A program made the position numbers and the translations under genes. Under the pieces are notes generated by a model. The model saw only the letters and a list, made by a program, of their open reading frames with translations. It was not told the origin of the DNA and made no database searches. From an uncultured Pelagibacteraceae bacterium (GTDB lineage Bacteria > Pseudomonadota > Alphaproteobacteria > Pelagibacterales > Pelagibacteraceae): a stretch of 64,000 nt of DNA. Where the stretch lies: contig CACJMW010000001.1 in assembly GCA_902594655.1 (NCBI GenBank), positions 44,892 to 108,891 on the forward strand, read 5' to 3'. Positions 54,555 to 64,000 of this stretch are shown here, in pieces (position 1 is the first letter of the stretch; each line of letters opens with the position of its first letter).

Positions 54555-55606
54555 GCATTAAAAATAATTTTATTAAAAACTTTAACTGCTTGTTTAACTT
54601 CATTTACATCATGAACTCTTAAAATTTGTACTCCTTGTAATATTGCTTGAACACTAGATGAAATTGTGCCCCCAGTTCTATCTTTACTGTCGTTTTTACC
54701 CGCTATATCTTTTATAAATTTTTTTTTTGATATACCTAACATTACTGGAAATCCTAGCGAGTGAAAAATAGATATTTGATTTAATATAGTAATATTATGT
54801 TTCAAATTTTTTCCAAAACCAATACCTGGATCTAAAATTATATTTCTATGATTAATTTTGTTTGCTCTTATAAAATCTAATTTTTTTTCAAAAAAATCAT
54901 ATATGTCTAAAACAACATTTTTATATTTAGGATTTTTTTGCATTGTTTTTGGCTTACCTTGCATATGATGCAGAATAAATGGAATTTTTGAATCCTTTAA
55001 AACATTTATCATATTTTTATCATAGTTTAGTCCAGACACATCATTAAGTAGATCTACATTTAATAATAATGACTTTTTTAAAACAAAACTTTTTCGTGTA
55101 TCTATAGAAACCATAATTTTATTTTTTTTTGCATATTTTATTTTGGATTTAACTCTATTCCATTCAACTTTAGTATCCACTGTATCTGAATTAGGTCGAG
55201 TTGACTCACCACCAATATCAATAATTTCTGCACCTTCTTTTTTTAATTTTTTAATTTGTACATTGGCGGACTTTGATTTTAAGAATTTTCCTCCATCTGA
55301 AAAGCTATCTGGGGTAGCATTAAGTATACCCATTAATATTGGATGATATTTAAAATTTATTTTTTTTATTTTTTTTTTTTTCGTAATTTTTTTTAAATCT
55401 AGTAATATTTTATTTCTCAATTTAAATGGAAGTTTTTTAATATTTTTAATTTTTATTAATATCTTTTTTTTTCTTGTAATAAGTTCAATCGTATCAAATG
55501 ATATCAACTTGTTCCCATTTAATGGAAGACTTATTTTTTTTTTTACATTTTCTCTTGAAATGTTTCCGTAATAAAAATTACACGCACGTGTGTAATATTT
55601 TATCAT
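54551..55606 (-). CDS. folP: Dihydropteroate synthase with N-terminal extension
   Basis: 351 residues. The DHPS barrel starts only at about residue 107 with PILMGILNATPDSFSDGG, then GAEIIDIGGESTRPNS, IPFILHHMQGKP and ILDPGIGFGKN, all diagnostic. It joins pABA with hydroxymethylpterin-PP. Classical enzymes have about 275 residues, so about 100 residues are extra; the extension is lysine-rich after an initial YYTRACNFYYG and may be a domain seen in other alphaproteobacterial FolP. It lies 4 nt after ftsH. Confidence 0.95.
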   Translation of the reverse strand: MIKYYTRACNFYYGNISRENVKKKISLPLNGNKLISFDTIELITRKKKILIKIKNIKKLPFKLRNKILLDLKKITKKKKIKKINFKYHPILMGILNATPDSFSDGGKFLKSKSANVQIKKLKKEGAEIIDIGGESTRPNSDTVDTKVEWNRVKSKIKYAKKNKIMVSIDTRKSFVLKKSLLLNVDLLNDVSGLNYDKNMINVLKDSKIPFILHHMQGKPKTMQKNPKYKNVVLDIYDFFEKKLDFIRANKINHRNIILDPGIGFGKNLKHNITILNQISIFHSLGFPVMLGISKKKFIKDIAGKNDSKDRTGGTISSSVQAILQGVQILRVHDVNEVKQAVKVFNKIIFNA

Positions 55607-55610
55607 CTAA

Positions 55611-57518
55611 TTAATGAACTATTTTTGGTTTTAATCCAATGGACCCAAGAGCCGAATCTTTATTATCCTCATCTTTAGCAAGATCTTGTTTACTCTCAGG
55701 GTATTTATTTTTGGTAATAATATCTTCTATTTCATCTCCAGTTAAGGTTTCGTAAGTTAACAAAGCCTTTGCTATTTTATGAAGATCATCAATTTTTTCT
55801 GATAATATTTTTTTTGCATGATTATATCCTTCATCAACTAGTTTTCTTATTTCTTTATCAATTTTTTGAGCTACAGCCTCTGATACACTTTGCGTCTGAG
55901 TTACTGATCTACCTAAGAAAACTTCTTCTTGATTTTCTCCATATTCAACTGGGCCCATTTCATCGCTCATTCCATATTTTGTAACCATCGCTCTAGCTAA
56001 TTGAGTAGCTTGGTTTATATCTGAGCCGTTACCTCCGCCTGCTCCAGTCGTTATATTGTCTTTACCAAAAATTAATTCTTCAGCTACTCTACCACCAAAA
56101 CATACCGCTAATCTTGCTTTAAGATATTTGATAGAATATCCATGTTTATCTCTTTCGGGTAAGTTCATGACCATGCCAAGAGCTCTACCTCTAGGAATAA
56201 TTGTTGCTTTGTGAATTGGATCATAGTGAGGTAGCATATTATAAGACACTAGCGCATGCCCACCCTCGTGGTACGCAGTAAGTTTTTTTTCATCCTCAGT
56301 CATTACCATTGATCTTCTTTCAGCGCCCATCATTACTTTGTCTTTTGCGTCTTCAAATTCTTGATAAGTTACAATTCTTTTATTTTTTCTTGCAGCTAAT
56401 AGAGCGGCTTCATTCACTAGATTTGCTAGATCAGCGCCTGAAAATCCAGGGGTTCCCCTTGCGACTGTTCTTAAGTTTACATCTGGTGACATATTGATTT
56501 TTTTTGCATGAACTTTTAATATTTTTTCTCTTCCAATTATATCTGGATTAGAAACGACCACTTGCCTATCAAATCTACCAGGCCTCAAAAGTGCTGGATC
56601 AAGAACGTCTGGTCTGTTCGTTGCTGCGATAATGATCACTCCTTCATTTGTATCAAAACCATCCATTTCTACCAAAAGCTGATTTAATGTTTGCTCCCTT
56701 TCATCATTGCCTCCACCAAGACCTGCTCCTCTACTTCTTCCTACTGCATCAATTTCGTCAATAAAAATAATACATGGAGAGTGTTTTTTTCCTTGCTCGA
56801 ACATATCTCTAACTCTTGATGCACCAACGCCCACAAACATTTCAACAAAGTCAGATCCAGAAATTGTAAAAAAAGGAACTCCGGCTTCACCTGCTATAGC
56901 TCTTGCTAATAAAGTTTTACCTGTGCCAGGTGGACCAACTAATAAACAACCTCTTGGGATTTTTCCACCAAGCCTACTAAATTTTCTTGGATCTTTTAAA
57001 AACTCAACTACTTCTTCTACTTCTTCTTTAGCTTCCTCAACTCCCGCTACATCTTTGAATGTAACTTTGCCTTTAAGTTCATTCATTAATTTTGCCTTAG
57101 ATCTTCCAAATCCCATTGCTCCACCCTTGCCTCCTTGCATTTGTCTCATAAAGAAAATCCAAACTGCAATTAGAAGAAGCATTGGAAACCATGATAGAAG
57201 TATACCTAAAAGAGATGGCATCTTTTCATCTAGTGGAGAAGCTGAAATACTAACTCCTCTCTCAGATAATTTTTCAATTAAATTTGGATCGTTTGGAACG
57301 TATGTAGAAAATTTTTGACCATTTGAGAAAATTCCATTGACATTATTTCCCTGTATCTCCACCTGAACAACTCTGCCATTTTCAACCTCTGACAAAAATT
57401 CAGAAAATATGATATTATTTTTTTGATTAAAAGATCCTTGAGGGTTTTTAAACATATTATATAGTCCAACTGTAAGTAGAACTATAATTGCCCACATCGC
57501 TAAATTTTTAAAATTCAT
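55611..57518 (-). CDS. ftsH: ATP-dependent zinc metalloprotease FtsH
   Basis: 635 residues. Two membrane helices (about 5-22 and 103-124) enclose a small periplasmic domain. AAA domain: Walker A GPPGTGKT at 195-202, Walker [12 protein letters not shown], second region of homology [19 protein letters not shown]. Protease: HEGGH zinc motif near 420. It degrades membrane proteins and short-lived regulators such as sigma-32, and is held by HflKC (27047-29010). tilS precedes it with a 62-bp gap. Confidence 0.97.
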   Translation of the reverse strand: MNFKNLAMWAIIVLLTVGLYNMFKNPQGSFNQKNNIIFSEFLSEVENGRVVQVEIQGNNVNGIFSNGQKFSTYVPNDPNLIEKLSERGVSISASPLDEKMPSLLGILLSWFPMLLLIAVWIFFMRQMQGGKGGAMGFGRSKAKLMNELKGKVTFKDVAGVEEAKEEVEEVVEFLKDPRKFSRLGGKIPRGCLLVGPPGTGKTLLARAIAGEAGVPFFTISGSDFVEMFVGVGASRVRDMFEQGKKHSPCIIFIDEIDAVGRSRGAGLGGGNDEREQTLNQLLVEMDGFDTNEGVIIIAATNRPDVLDPALLRPGRFDRQVVVSNPDIIGREKILKVHAKKINMSPDVNLRTVARGTPGFSGADLANLVNEAALLAARKNKRIVTYQEFEDAKDKVMMGAERRSMVMTEDEKKLTAYHEGGHALVSYNMLPHYDPIHKATIIPRGRALGMVMNLPERDKHGYSIKYLKARLAVCFGGRVAEELIFGKDNITTGAGGGNGSDINQATQLARAMVTKYGMSDEMGPVEYGENQEEVFLGRSVTQTQSVSEAVAQKIDKEIRKLVDEGYNHAKKILSEKIDDLHKIAKALLTYETLTGDEIEDIITKNKYPESKQDLAKDEDNKDSALGSIGLKPKIVH

Positions 57519-57580
57519 AATAAATATATATAACTACTTAAGAATTATTATAAATTAAACAAGTGTCAATTGTGGCAAAT

Positions 57581-58651
57581 TTAACTTTTTTTTGTTTTTT
57601 CTCGAGTAACCACCACCGAATTATGTACTTTTTCGATAATAGCGCCACCTAATGTACCTTTAAATTGGTCATTATTTTTTAACTCGTTAATAAACTTAAC
57701 CATTTTTTTTCCTCTAGGAGGATACACTTTTTCACTTATTTTTTTAATCAAAGTAGATAATGATCTAAATACAACTTCTTCTGGTTGTAAAAAAAAGTTT
57801 GAACTAATTAAATATTTTTCTTTGTTAAAATAAACATTTTCTGAAATATTCCTATTCACCATTTCTTTAATTGCTCTATTTGTTGAGGAAAGATTATTCA
57901 ATGTAAGTTTCAATTTATTAAAATTTAACCCTTGCTTTTTCAAACTTAATATTAAATTTCTAAGTCTTACCCTCTCAAATTTATCCATTTGATTGGACGG
58001 ATCTTCAATGTAAAAATTATAAATATTTTTTGACACATAAAGTAAATCTTGTTTATTAAGATTTAATAAAGGTCTAACCAGGGTAATTATATTCTCTTGA
58101 AAAAAAAACTTTTTCTCAATTTCCATAAAAGATGAAAGTCCCTCGGTGCCTGATCCTCTCAACAATCTACTAAAAAATGTTTCATAAAAGTCATCTTCAT
58201 GATGAGCTGTTAGAATAGTTTTAATATTATTTTTTTTACATTCATTGAATAAAAGCTCATATCTTTTTTTTCTTGCGATGCTTTGTAAGTTAGAACTTGG
58301 TTTTTTACCTTTCCATTTTAAAATTTTCAAATTTATTTTTTTTGATTTAAGGCATTTTTTAACAAGTTTAGCCTCTTCGGCTGAATTGTTTCTTAGGTTA
58401 TGATCTACTAGATAAAACTTAGGTTTAATGTCATTATTTTTTTTTGATTTAAAACAAGAAATTAAAAAACATAGTGCCAAACTATCTGGACCACCCGAAA
58501 CAGCTAGAGCAATATTATTTGAATAATTAAGATTCCCAAATTCTTTTTCAAAAACTTTATAAACTTCAAAAATCCTTTTATCTTTAAGGATTTTCTTAAA
58601 GTTGAATTGTTTAACTATTTCCTTTTTTGCACTCAAACTTTTTTTCTTCAT
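57581..58651 (-). CDS. tilS: tRNA(Ile)-lysidine synthetase
   Basis: 356 residues. The PP-loop SGGPDSLALCFL is at about 53-64, then AHHEDDFYETFFSRLLRGSGTEGL. It adds lysine to C34 of tRNA-Ile(CAU), so that it reads AUA. The protein is shorter than E. coli TilS (lacks most of the C-terminal tRNA-binding part). The ATG at 58651 overlaps the end of cpoB by 41 bp; the first 40 residues are lysine-rich and non-conserved, so a later start is possible. Confidence 0.93.
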   Translation of the reverse strand: MKKKSLSAKKEIVKQFNFKKILKDKRIFEVYKVFEKEFGNLNYSNNIALAVSGGPDSLALCFLISCFKSKKNNDIKPKFYLVDHNLRNNSAEEAKLVKKCLKSKKINLKILKWKGKKPSSNLQSIARKKRYELLFNECKKNNIKTILTAHHEDDFYETFFSRLLRGSGTEGLSSFMEIEKKFFFQENIITLVRPLLNLNKQDLLYVSKNIYNFYIEDPSNQMDKFERVRLRNLILSLKKQGLNFNKLKLTLNNLSSTNRAIKEMVNRNISENVYFNKEKYLISSNFFLQPEEVVFRSLSTLIKKISEKVYPPRGKKMVKFINELKNNDQFKGTLGGAIIEKVHNSVVVTREKTKKS

Positions 58652-59603
58652 ATTTTGCTTTTTGAAGAATAGATTGTGATGCTTCGGGATATTCTTTTTT
58701 TAAACTTGTTATCATCATGCAGCCTTGATCTTTTTCTCCAATTTGTACTAATGATACACCTAATTTTAATAAATTATCAGGTGCTTTTTCACTTTTTGGA
58801 TATTTTTGGTAACCTTCTAAATAAGCAGAAGCTGCATCTACATATAATTGTCTAATTCTAAAAGTTTCTGCAAACCAATATTGGGCATTACCTGCAAGCT
58901 TATGATTTGGATTAGTTTGTACAAATTCTTTTAAGGCCCTTTCTGCAGTATTATAGTCTCCAACTTTTAAAAAGCTTGTAGCAAATTCGTATTGTTTTTC
59001 AGGAGAGTCTTGCGGTAAAAGTTTTTCACTACTCTCTACACTTTCTAATAAAACAGTTGATGTTGAGTCTACAGATTGAGTTTGTTGAGTTGTTTCTGAT
59101 GTTGTCATGTCTTTATAAGAAATACTTCCTAAATCTTGAGGTTCAGATGTTCCTGGCAATATTTTATCTTCTTCAGAAATATTTTCAGAGAGTGTTGCTG
59201 CTCCTGTGCTTACAACATTGCCCATAGTTTTTTCAACTTGCTCAAATCGAAGTTGATTGTCTGACTGTAACTTTGTAAGTCTATTTGAAAGTTTATCAAG
59301 TTTAAAATTAATTTCTTCAAATTTATTTGTCAAATCTCTAAATTGATTTTCGATTTCTGTAAGTTTTAAAAGATGTCTTGTTAAAGCCTCTTCAGATTCA
59401 TTATTTGTTATTAAATTTTCATTATTTTCATTATTTTTTTTTTCGAACGAGTCTGAGTAAACAGCTCTTTCTAAAGTTTTAATATCCTGTTTTAATGTTT
59501 CTAATATTTGCAGAACGTTGTGATCATCAGAAATTGATGTGCCAAAACTGAAGATAAAAAGAAAAACTACTAAGAATATTTTTAAAATAAATTTCATTAT
59601 CAT
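58611..59603 (-). CDS. cpoB: Tol-Pal system periplasmic protein CpoB/YbgF
   Basis: 330 residues. Signal peptide 1-25, a coiled coil at about 70-120 (LTEIENQFRDLTNKFEEINF) that trimerises, a Ser/Thr-rich linker, then TPR repeats from about 200 (QYEFATSFLKVGDYNTAERALKEFV, SAAYLEGYQKYPKSEKAPDN). It links Tol-Pal with peptidoglycan synthesis. It follows pal with a terminator hairpin between them, so it may be made less than Pal. Confidence 0.92.
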   Translation of the reverse strand: MIMKFILKIFLVVFLFIFSFGTSISDDHNVLQILETLKQDIKTLERAVYSDSFEKKNNENNENLITNNESEEALTRHLLKLTEIENQFRDLTNKFEEINFKLDKLSNRLTKLQSDNQLRFEQVEKTMGNVVSTGAATLSENISEEDKILPGTSEPQDLGSISYKDMTTSETTQQTQSVDSTSTVLLESVESSEKLLPQDSPEKQYEFATSFLKVGDYNTAERALKEFVQTNPNHKLAGNAQYWFAETFRIRQLYVDAASAYLEGYQKYPKSEKAPDNLLKLGVSLVQIGEKDQGCMMITSLKKEYPEASQSILQKAKYEEKKFECKKGNS

Positions 59604-59636
59604 TACCTAATAATAGTTTTTAGATACAATGATGGC

Positions 59637-59674
59637 AAAAAAAAGACCCATCACTTAAATTAAAGTAATGGGTC
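59637..59674 (-). terminator. Terminator after pal
   Basis: GACCCAT (59645-59651) pairs with ATGGGTC (59668-59674), and ACTT (59653-59656) with AAGT (59663-59666) inside it. On the minus strand the A-run 59637-59644 forms a U-tract. It starts 22 nt after the pal stop and lies before cpoB, so it probably limits cpoB-tilS-ftsH readthrough from the tol promoter. Confidence 0.8.
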
Positions 59675-59695
59675 CAAATATGTGTGTAATTTTAT

Positions 59696-60178
59696 TTAAT
59701 TAGCTTTAACTGTAACAGATCTTCTGTTTTTTGACCAAGCTAAAGGATTTGATCCAGAGTCTACCGGTCTTTCTTTACCATAGCTGATTACAGAAATTCT
59801 ATTTTCAGAAATTCCATAAGTCATTAAATAGTCTTTAGCTGCATTTGCTCTTCTTTCACCTAAAGCTAAGTTATATTCTCTAGTTCCTCTTTCATCAGCA
59901 TGTCCTTCTAGAACTACATTAATGCTTGAGTTCTTTCTTAACCAAGCTGCTTGCTTTCTTAATGTTTCCCGTGAAGCAGTAGTTAAAACTGACTCGTTAG
60001 TTGCAAAGAATACCCTGTCAGGCACACCATCAGCTAAATATTCTACTGTGTCTGTCCCTGTATAAACGTCGCCTTGAATTTGTGAATCAATTTTAGCTGA
60101 TTGCTGTGCACAAGCTGATAATAACATTGCAAAAATTGAGGCTAAAATTAATTTGTAAGTTGACTTATTAAATATCAT
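59696..60178 (-). CDS. pal: Peptidoglycan-associated lipoprotein Pal
   Basis: 160 residues from ATG 60178, preceded by AAGGAG at 60182-60187, the best ribosome site; an in-frame ATG at 60217 would add 13 residues in front of the signal and has no such site. Lipobox LLSAC gives a lipid-modified Cys. OmpA-like domain: VVLEGHADERGTREYNLALGERRANAAKDYL binds diaminopimelate. Pal anchors the outer membrane to peptidoglycan. A small inverted repeat TTAGTT/AACTAA precedes it at about 60208-60223. Confidence 0.95.
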   Translation of the reverse strand: MIFNKSTYKLILASIFAMLLSACAQQSAKIDSQIQGDVYTGTDTVEYLADGVPDRVFFATNESVLTTASRETLRKQAAWLRKNSSINVVLEGHADERGTREYNLALGERRANAAKDYLMTYGISENRISVISYGKERPVDSGSNPLAWSKNRRSVTVKAN

Positions 60179-60282
60179 ACTGCTCCTTAAATTCTTTTTA
60201 TATACTATTAGTTTCACAACTAATTAAATCTTTCAAGACAAGAAATCAACTGAAAATACTGATAAAAATTACTTTATATATA

Positions 60283-61629
60283 CTAATTACTAAGTAATGA
60301 AGACCAAGATGGGTCCGAGGCATCAGTTTCGGTGATAACCTGTCTCTCATTGTATCCTGTTAGATCGATAGACCATAGTTTTGCTGAAAAACCCTCTCCA
60401 TCACTATTTGACTTCGTCTCTCTATAAAAAATTAATACCCGTCCATTTGGTGACCAAGAAGGTGCCTCTTGATAATAATTTTCAGTCAACAACCTTTCCC
60501 CTGTTCCATCAGTTCTCATTACGCCAATATAAAATTTTCCCTTATGAAGTTTTGTAAATGCAATTAGATCACCACGAGGTGACCAAACAGGTGTTCCATA
60601 TAAACCGTTTCCAAAAGAAATTCTTTTTACCCTCGATCCATCACTTTTCATTACGTATATTTGTTGATATCCACTTCTATCTGAGTTGAATGTTATAAAC
60701 TTACCATCAGGTGAATATGAAGGTGAGGTATCTATTGATGGATGATTTGTAATTCTTTCAACAATTCGATTTTCTAAGTCCATAGTAAAGATATCTGAGT
60801 TACCATCTTTAGCAAAGCTCATAATTATTTTTTTTCCATCTGGTGAAAATCTTGGAGCAAAAGTCATCCCAGGAAAATCTCCAACTACTTCCTGTATTCC
60901 TGTTTCGATATCAAGCAAATATACTCGTGGTAAATTTTTAAAATACGAAAGATATGTTACCATTTGATTTGTTGGATTAAATCTTGGTGTTAAAACTAGC
61001 TCGTTTCCAAGAGTTAAGTATTTTATATTAAAACCATCTTGGTCCATGATTGCAAGTTTTTTAATTCGTTGTGTTTTTGGTCCTGCCTCTGATACATAAA
61101 TAATTCTTGTATCGAAATATCCTTTCTCACCAGTTAATCTTTCATAAATCTTATCAGAAATAATATGTCCGATTCTTCTCCAATTATTTGGAACAGTTGT
61201 AAAAGCTAAAGCCATCATCTCTCTGGCTGCTAGTACATCCCACAGTCTAAATTCAACTCTAACTTTATCATTTTTAAATTCTACTTTACCAGTAATTAAT
61301 GCTTGAGCTTTGATTAAAGACCAATCTTCAAATCTTGGTTTTAAATGCGCTACATCTGGTTCTTGTAAAAAAGCTTTTTTTTCTAATGGATTAAATAATC
61401 CTGTGGCTTTTAAATTATTCTCAATAACTTTTGATATCTCATAACCTATTTTATCTACCTTTATTTCTTTTTTTAAAACTTCATTAGTATTTTTATCTGA
61501 ATAGAGAGATGATACTGCAATCGGTAGTGGATTTAAATTTCCTCTAGTAATATCTACTTCGATTAAGGCATAAATCTTAAAAGGAAAAATTATAAATATT
61601 AAAAAAGTTATTATGTTTATTGTTTTCAT
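60283..61629 (-). CDS. tolB: Tol-Pal system beta propeller protein TolB
   Basis: 448 residues. Signal peptide 1-21 (ends IYA), N-terminal D1 domain up to about 170 ([14 protein letters not shown] start), then a six-bladed propeller with repeats [45 protein letters not shown] and [15 protein letters not shown]. It is the periplasmic element that binds Pal and TolA. It starts right at the tolA stop (1-bp overlap). Confidence 0.96.
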   Translation of the reverse strand: MKTINIITFLIFIIFPFKIYALIEVDITRGNLNPLPIAVSSLYSDKNTNEVLKKEIKVDKIGYEISKVIENNLKATGLFNPLEKKAFLQEPDVAHLKPRFEDWSLIKAQALITGKVEFKNDKVRVEFRLWDVLAAREMMALAFTTVPNNWRRIGHIISDKIYERLTGEKGYFDTRIIYVSEAGPKTQRIKKLAIMDQDGFNIKYLTLGNELVLTPRFNPTNQMVTYLSYFKNLPRVYLLDIETGIQEVVGDFPGMTFAPRFSPDGKKIIMSFAKDGNSDIFTMDLENRIVERITNHPSIDTSPSYSPDGKFITFNSDRSGYQQIYVMKSDGSRVKRISFGNGLYGTPVWSPRGDLIAFTKLHKGKFYIGVMRTDGTGERLLTENYYQEAPSWSPNGRVLIFYRETKSNSDGEGFSAKLWSIDLTGYNERQVITETDASDPSWSSLLSN

Positions 61630-62438
61630 TATCCTTCTAGCATTTCTCTAGCATCAAAATTTAATTGTAAATCTTTCCACTTTTCATATCCTGTTGTAGG
61701 AACTCTTAATGGTTGACAAAGTTTTATAGCTCTTAATGCGCTTTCAGCTAAAACTTTATAGAAACCTTGCCCCGGTTTATTCATTCTAGCGTGATCTAAT
61801 ATTTCTGATTTAATCACTGTACCATCTGGTTTAAGTTTCAATTTTATTCTCACTAATAAATTTTCATTATAAGGTAAACCTAAAGGTATGCTCCAGCAAC
61901 CAAAAATTTGAGCTTTTAGAGCGTCTTCTTCGTTTAAAGTTAGGCCGGATAACTTCATTGATTCATCTTGAGACTGTGTAATTTCATCATTTTTTACAGT
62001 TGTTTCTGCAAAATTTTCTTTTGATTTATCTATTAGTGCTGCAATATTATTTGGATCAAATAACTCTTTTTTTTCAAATTCTGAAACTTGTTTAGCTTTA
62101 TTATCCTCAATTTTTGGATTTTGCTTTTCTTTTTCTACTTTTTGAATTTTTTCAATCTCTTGATCAGGCAAAGGTATAGCGTCTGGTTTTTCTTTTTTTA
62201 CTTTTTTTGGCGGCGCTTGATCGGAGACTAATTTTTCTTTTTCTTTCTTAACTTTTTCTATGATTTTTTCAGCTTTTGGTGCAAAAGGAATATTTGTCTG
62301 ATCTGTTATTTGAATTAATTCAACTGAAACTAATGGGGGAATATCAATTGGTTTCTTTACAATAAAAGGCAAGCTTACAATAGTAATTGTGATTACTGAA
62401 ACATGAAATAGAAATGATAAAAGTAAATTTTGAGGCAC
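61629..62438 (-). CDS. tolA: TolA-type energy transducer
   Basis: 269 residues. One helix near the N-terminus (about 8-25), a long Lys/Glu/Pro-rich charged segment (about 55-130, [19 protein letters not shown]), and a C-terminal TonB/TolA-like domain with [20 protein letters not shown] and [16 protein letters not shown], two cysteines that could form a disulphide as in TolA. The short size and Pro-rich spacer differ from the alpha-helical TolA of E. coli. Its neighbours make TolA the best call. Confidence 0.9.
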   Translation of the reverse strand: MPQNLLLSFLFHVSVITITIVSLPFIVKKPIDIPPLVSVELIQITDQTNIPFAPKAEKIIEKVKKEKEKLVSDQAPPKKVKKEKPDAIPLPDQEIEKIQKVEKEKQNPKIEDNKAKQVSEFEKKELFDPNNIAALIDKSKENFAETTVKNDEITQSQDESMKLSGLTLNEEDALKAQIFGCWSIPLGLPYNENLLVRIKLKLKPDGTVIKSEILDHARMNKPGQGFYKVLAESALRAIKLCQPLRVPTTGYEKWKDLQLNFDAREMLEG

Positions 62439-62440
62439 TT

Positions 62441-62857
62441 TTACCTATCTTTATAAGGTTCAGATATCAATGCAACTTTGGTAAAACCAGATCCAGATAG
62501 CATACCCATTATCTCAAGCACTCTTCCATAATTTATAGCTTTGTCACCCCTTACATATATTCTAGTATCGGTTCTATTTTTAGAAACAGCTAAAATTTTT
62601 GCCGTTAAGCTATCGAACTCAACTTTTGCCTCCTGGATAAAAATCTCTCCTTTTGAATTTATAGTCAATGTCAATGGTTCTTGCTCCTCAGGCAATGAGT
62701 CTGCTGAAGTTTCTGGCAAATCTACCTGAACTCCAACAGTTAAAAGAGGGGCTGTTACCATAAATATTATTAATAAAACTAACATAACATCAACAAAAGG
62801 TGTTACGTTGATCTCGCTCATTGGTTCTCTGGATGATTGTCCAAATTTGAAAGCCAT
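62441..62857 (-). CDS. tolR: TolR, ExbD-family proton channel subunit
   Basis: 138 residues. Single helix with the proton-carrying Asp in SEINVTPFVDVMLVLLIIFM (about 15-34), then a periplasmic domain IYVRGDKAINYGRVLEIMGML. It uses the proton gradient with TolQ to drive TolA. It follows tolQ by 2 nt and precedes tolA by 2 nt. Confidence 0.95.
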   Translation of the reverse strand: MAFKFGQSSREPMSEINVTPFVDVMLVLLIIFMVTAPLLTVGVQVDLPETSADSLPEEQEPLTLTINSKGEIFIQEAKVEFDSLTAKILAVSKNRTDTRIYVRGDKAINYGRVLEIMGMLSGSGFTKVALISEPYKDR

Positions 62858-62859
62858 AT

Positions 62860-63534
62860 TTAAATTATTGCTAAAAATCTTTTTGAAAAATCTTCTAATT
62901 TATTAGAATATTTTCTGGCATCACTATTAAATTTATTATACGCAACAACGGCTGGTATTGCAGCAAGTAAACCTAAGGCGGTGGCAAAAAGCGCCTCCGC
63001 AATTCCTGGAGCTACAATAGCTAGACTAGTATTTCTAGAAATAGCTATTGATTGAAATGAATTCATTATTCCCCAAACTGTACCAAATAATCCTATAAAG
63101 GGTGCTGTAGCACCAACAGTTGCGAGAAAGGTAAAGTTTTTTTCAATAACTGACATTTGTTTCTCTATATTTGTTGCCATAATATTTGTTAATCTTTCAC
63201 TTAGATTTGATTTTGATCTAGATTTTAATACCGTTTGCATTGAGTCTTTGAATACCATTGCCATTGGATCGCTCATTTCAGCGGGTAAATTATTGTAAAA
63301 AGTCTCGGCAGATTTTGATCTCCAAAACTTTTCTTCGAATTCTAAAGTTGTTTGATTTATATTTTTAAACATTCTAAATTTTTCAAAAATAATTGCCCAT
63401 GAGTATATAGACGCAGCAATAAGAATTATAATTACTAATTTAACTATTATATCAGCTCTAATAAATAGATTGAGAATTGAAAAATCTGCGCTTGAGGTTA
63501 ATCCCACAGATTGTGTTGCTATATCTGCTTCCAT
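62860..63534 (-). CDS. tolQ: TolQ, ExbB-family proton channel subunit
   Basis: 224 residues, three helices: about 25-45, then 130-160 and 175-200. LATVGATAPFIGLFGTVWGIM and IAEALFATALGLLAAIPAVVAY are the ExbB/TolQ hallmarks. It forms the motor with TolR. It is the first of the tol genes; ybgC, often upstream in other genomes, is not present between it and the RuvC-like gene. Confidence 0.96.
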   Translation of the reverse strand: MEADIATQSVGLTSSADFSILNLFIRADIIVKLVIIILIAASIYSWAIIFEKFRMFKNINQTTLEFEEKFWRSKSAETFYNNLPAEMSDPMAMVFKDSMQTVLKSRSKSNLSERLTNIMATNIEKQMSVIEKNFTFLATVGATAPFIGLFGTVWGIMNSFQSIAISRNTSLAIVAPGIAEALFATALGLLAAIPAVVAYNKFNSDARKYSNKLEDFSKRFLAII

Positions 63535-63588
63535 TGAACTCTTCTCACACTAAAATGTGTCATCAATATGTCTCCGGTATACACAATT

Positions 63589-64000
63589 TTATTCGGTTTT
63601 ATAAGTATTATAATAATAACTTGCTATTAATATTGCATCTGCCTTGTTTGAATCTTTTTTTCTTTTAAGTTTATCAGAAATTTTTGGGAAAATTTCTATT
63701 GCTCTTGATCTGCTTGCATCTTTTGAGGTATTGATCAGATTATAATATTTCTTCCATTTTGTTGGTCTTACGAAATGAATAGGTAGCTGCATTGCTGAAC
63801 AAATCCCCTTGATCACACCAAAAGATTGGCCAAAATTAAACATGCTGGTTACTCCCTGACCTGGCATTGCAGTTACATGTTCAACAATAACACATGCTTC
63901 ATCTTGATTGATTGCTAACAAATGAGATTTAATTTCATTAAACAGTTGATTTCCATTAACTTGCTTTTTGTTCTTTTTTCCTTCTGCCATTGATGGCATA
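63589..64000 (-). CDS. RuvC-like Holliday junction nuclease, 5' part outside the window
   Basis: About 137 residues are visible; the frame is open to the window end and the true start is probably outside. The internal ATGs near 63990 are unlikely starts. VIVEHVTAMPGQGVTSMFNFGQSFGVIKG and IHFVRPTKWKKYY fit the RNase H-like RuvC fold, with acidic Glu in VEH; KADAILIASYYY supplies the last catalytic Asp. It differs enough from the classical RuvC to leave the symbol open; related nucleases occur in phages. It is a resolvase or crossover nuclease near the tol operon. Confidence 0.75.
   Translation of the reverse strand, partial: MPSMAEGKKNKKQVNGNQLFNEIKSHLLAINQDEACVIVEHVTAMPGQGVTSMFNFGQSFGVIKGICSAMQLPIHFVRPTKWKKYYNLINTSKDASRSRAIEIFPKISDKLKRKKDSNKADAILIASYYYNTYKTE

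Noticed and set aside
56707..57318. Long plus-strand ORF of 203 codons opposite ftsH
   Set aside because: It is antisense to the well-conserved AAA domain, and its translation is Pro/Ser/Leu-rich low-complexity sequence, as expected from a shadow frame.

Overview
The window looks like a chromosomal segment of a SAR11-type alphaproteobacterium (Pelagibacterales). It is very AT-rich, intergenic spaces are tiny, genes overlap by 1-40 bp, and the gene set is almost all core metabolism with branched-chain amino acid ABC transport. Two features support alphaproteobacterial ancestry: a circularly permuted two-piece tmRNA and the xseB-ispA-dxs order. No prophage, transposon, CRISPR array or plasmid gene was seen. 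Taxonomy is inferred from gene content and style, not from a marker comparison.

Layout. 1-472: 5' part of a ProC-like reductase. 569-1213: small outer-membrane-like protein. 1372-7652: one minus-strand block reading livJ, terminator/attenuator, livH, livM, livG, livF, azlC, azlD, exported pentapeptide-repeat protein. 7743-9607: LysE-family exporter with a hairpin leader, a DUF2805-like gene with a suspected frameshift, a TlpA-like thioredoxin and glutaredoxin. 9608-13974: minus-strand cluster of a D-amino-acid-dehydrogenase-like flavoprotein (frameshifted), EamA exporter, D-2-hydroxyacid dehydrogenase, HDAC-like amidohydrolase and MsrB. 14053-19471: rod-shape operon mreB-mreC-mreD-mrdA-rodA. 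19473-24498: ilvB-ilvN-ilvC-leuA. 24545-29010: hflK-hflC-DUF2065-degP-miaA. 29095-30814: mrp and thyX, convergent. 30880-31120: split tmRNA. 31174-32482: frameshifted methyltransferase and tRNA-Leu. 32541-34362: nadA-nadC. 34363-40775: S49 peptidase, glyQ, glyS, ppdK. 40879-46636: ispB, pdxH, aroC, dxs, ispA (doubly frameshifted), xseB. 46657-51123: Sua5-type TsaC, an ABC-2 exporter, tRNA-Arg, RluD and RpoH. 51120-63534: tolQ-tolR-tolA-tolB-pal-cpoB-tilS-ftsH-folP-glmM-thiD-purA, all on the minus strand. 63589-64000: partial RuvC-like nuclease.

The most striking signal is a set of single-base frame breaks. Five sit in long A/T homopolymers (ispA twice, mreC, the flavoprotein, the methyltransferase). 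In all five the run is one base too long, and removing one base rebuilds a normal family-like protein. A sixth frame break, without a homopolymer, lies in the DUF2805-like gene. Sequencing or assembly over-calling is the simplest reading. Tolerated mutation with transcriptional slippage on A/T tracts in a streamlined genome is the interesting alternative. Other points worth a look are the hairpin leader of the LysE gene, the co-oriented uptake (Liv) and efflux (Azl) genes, and the five-gene amino-acid cluster at 9.6-14 kb.
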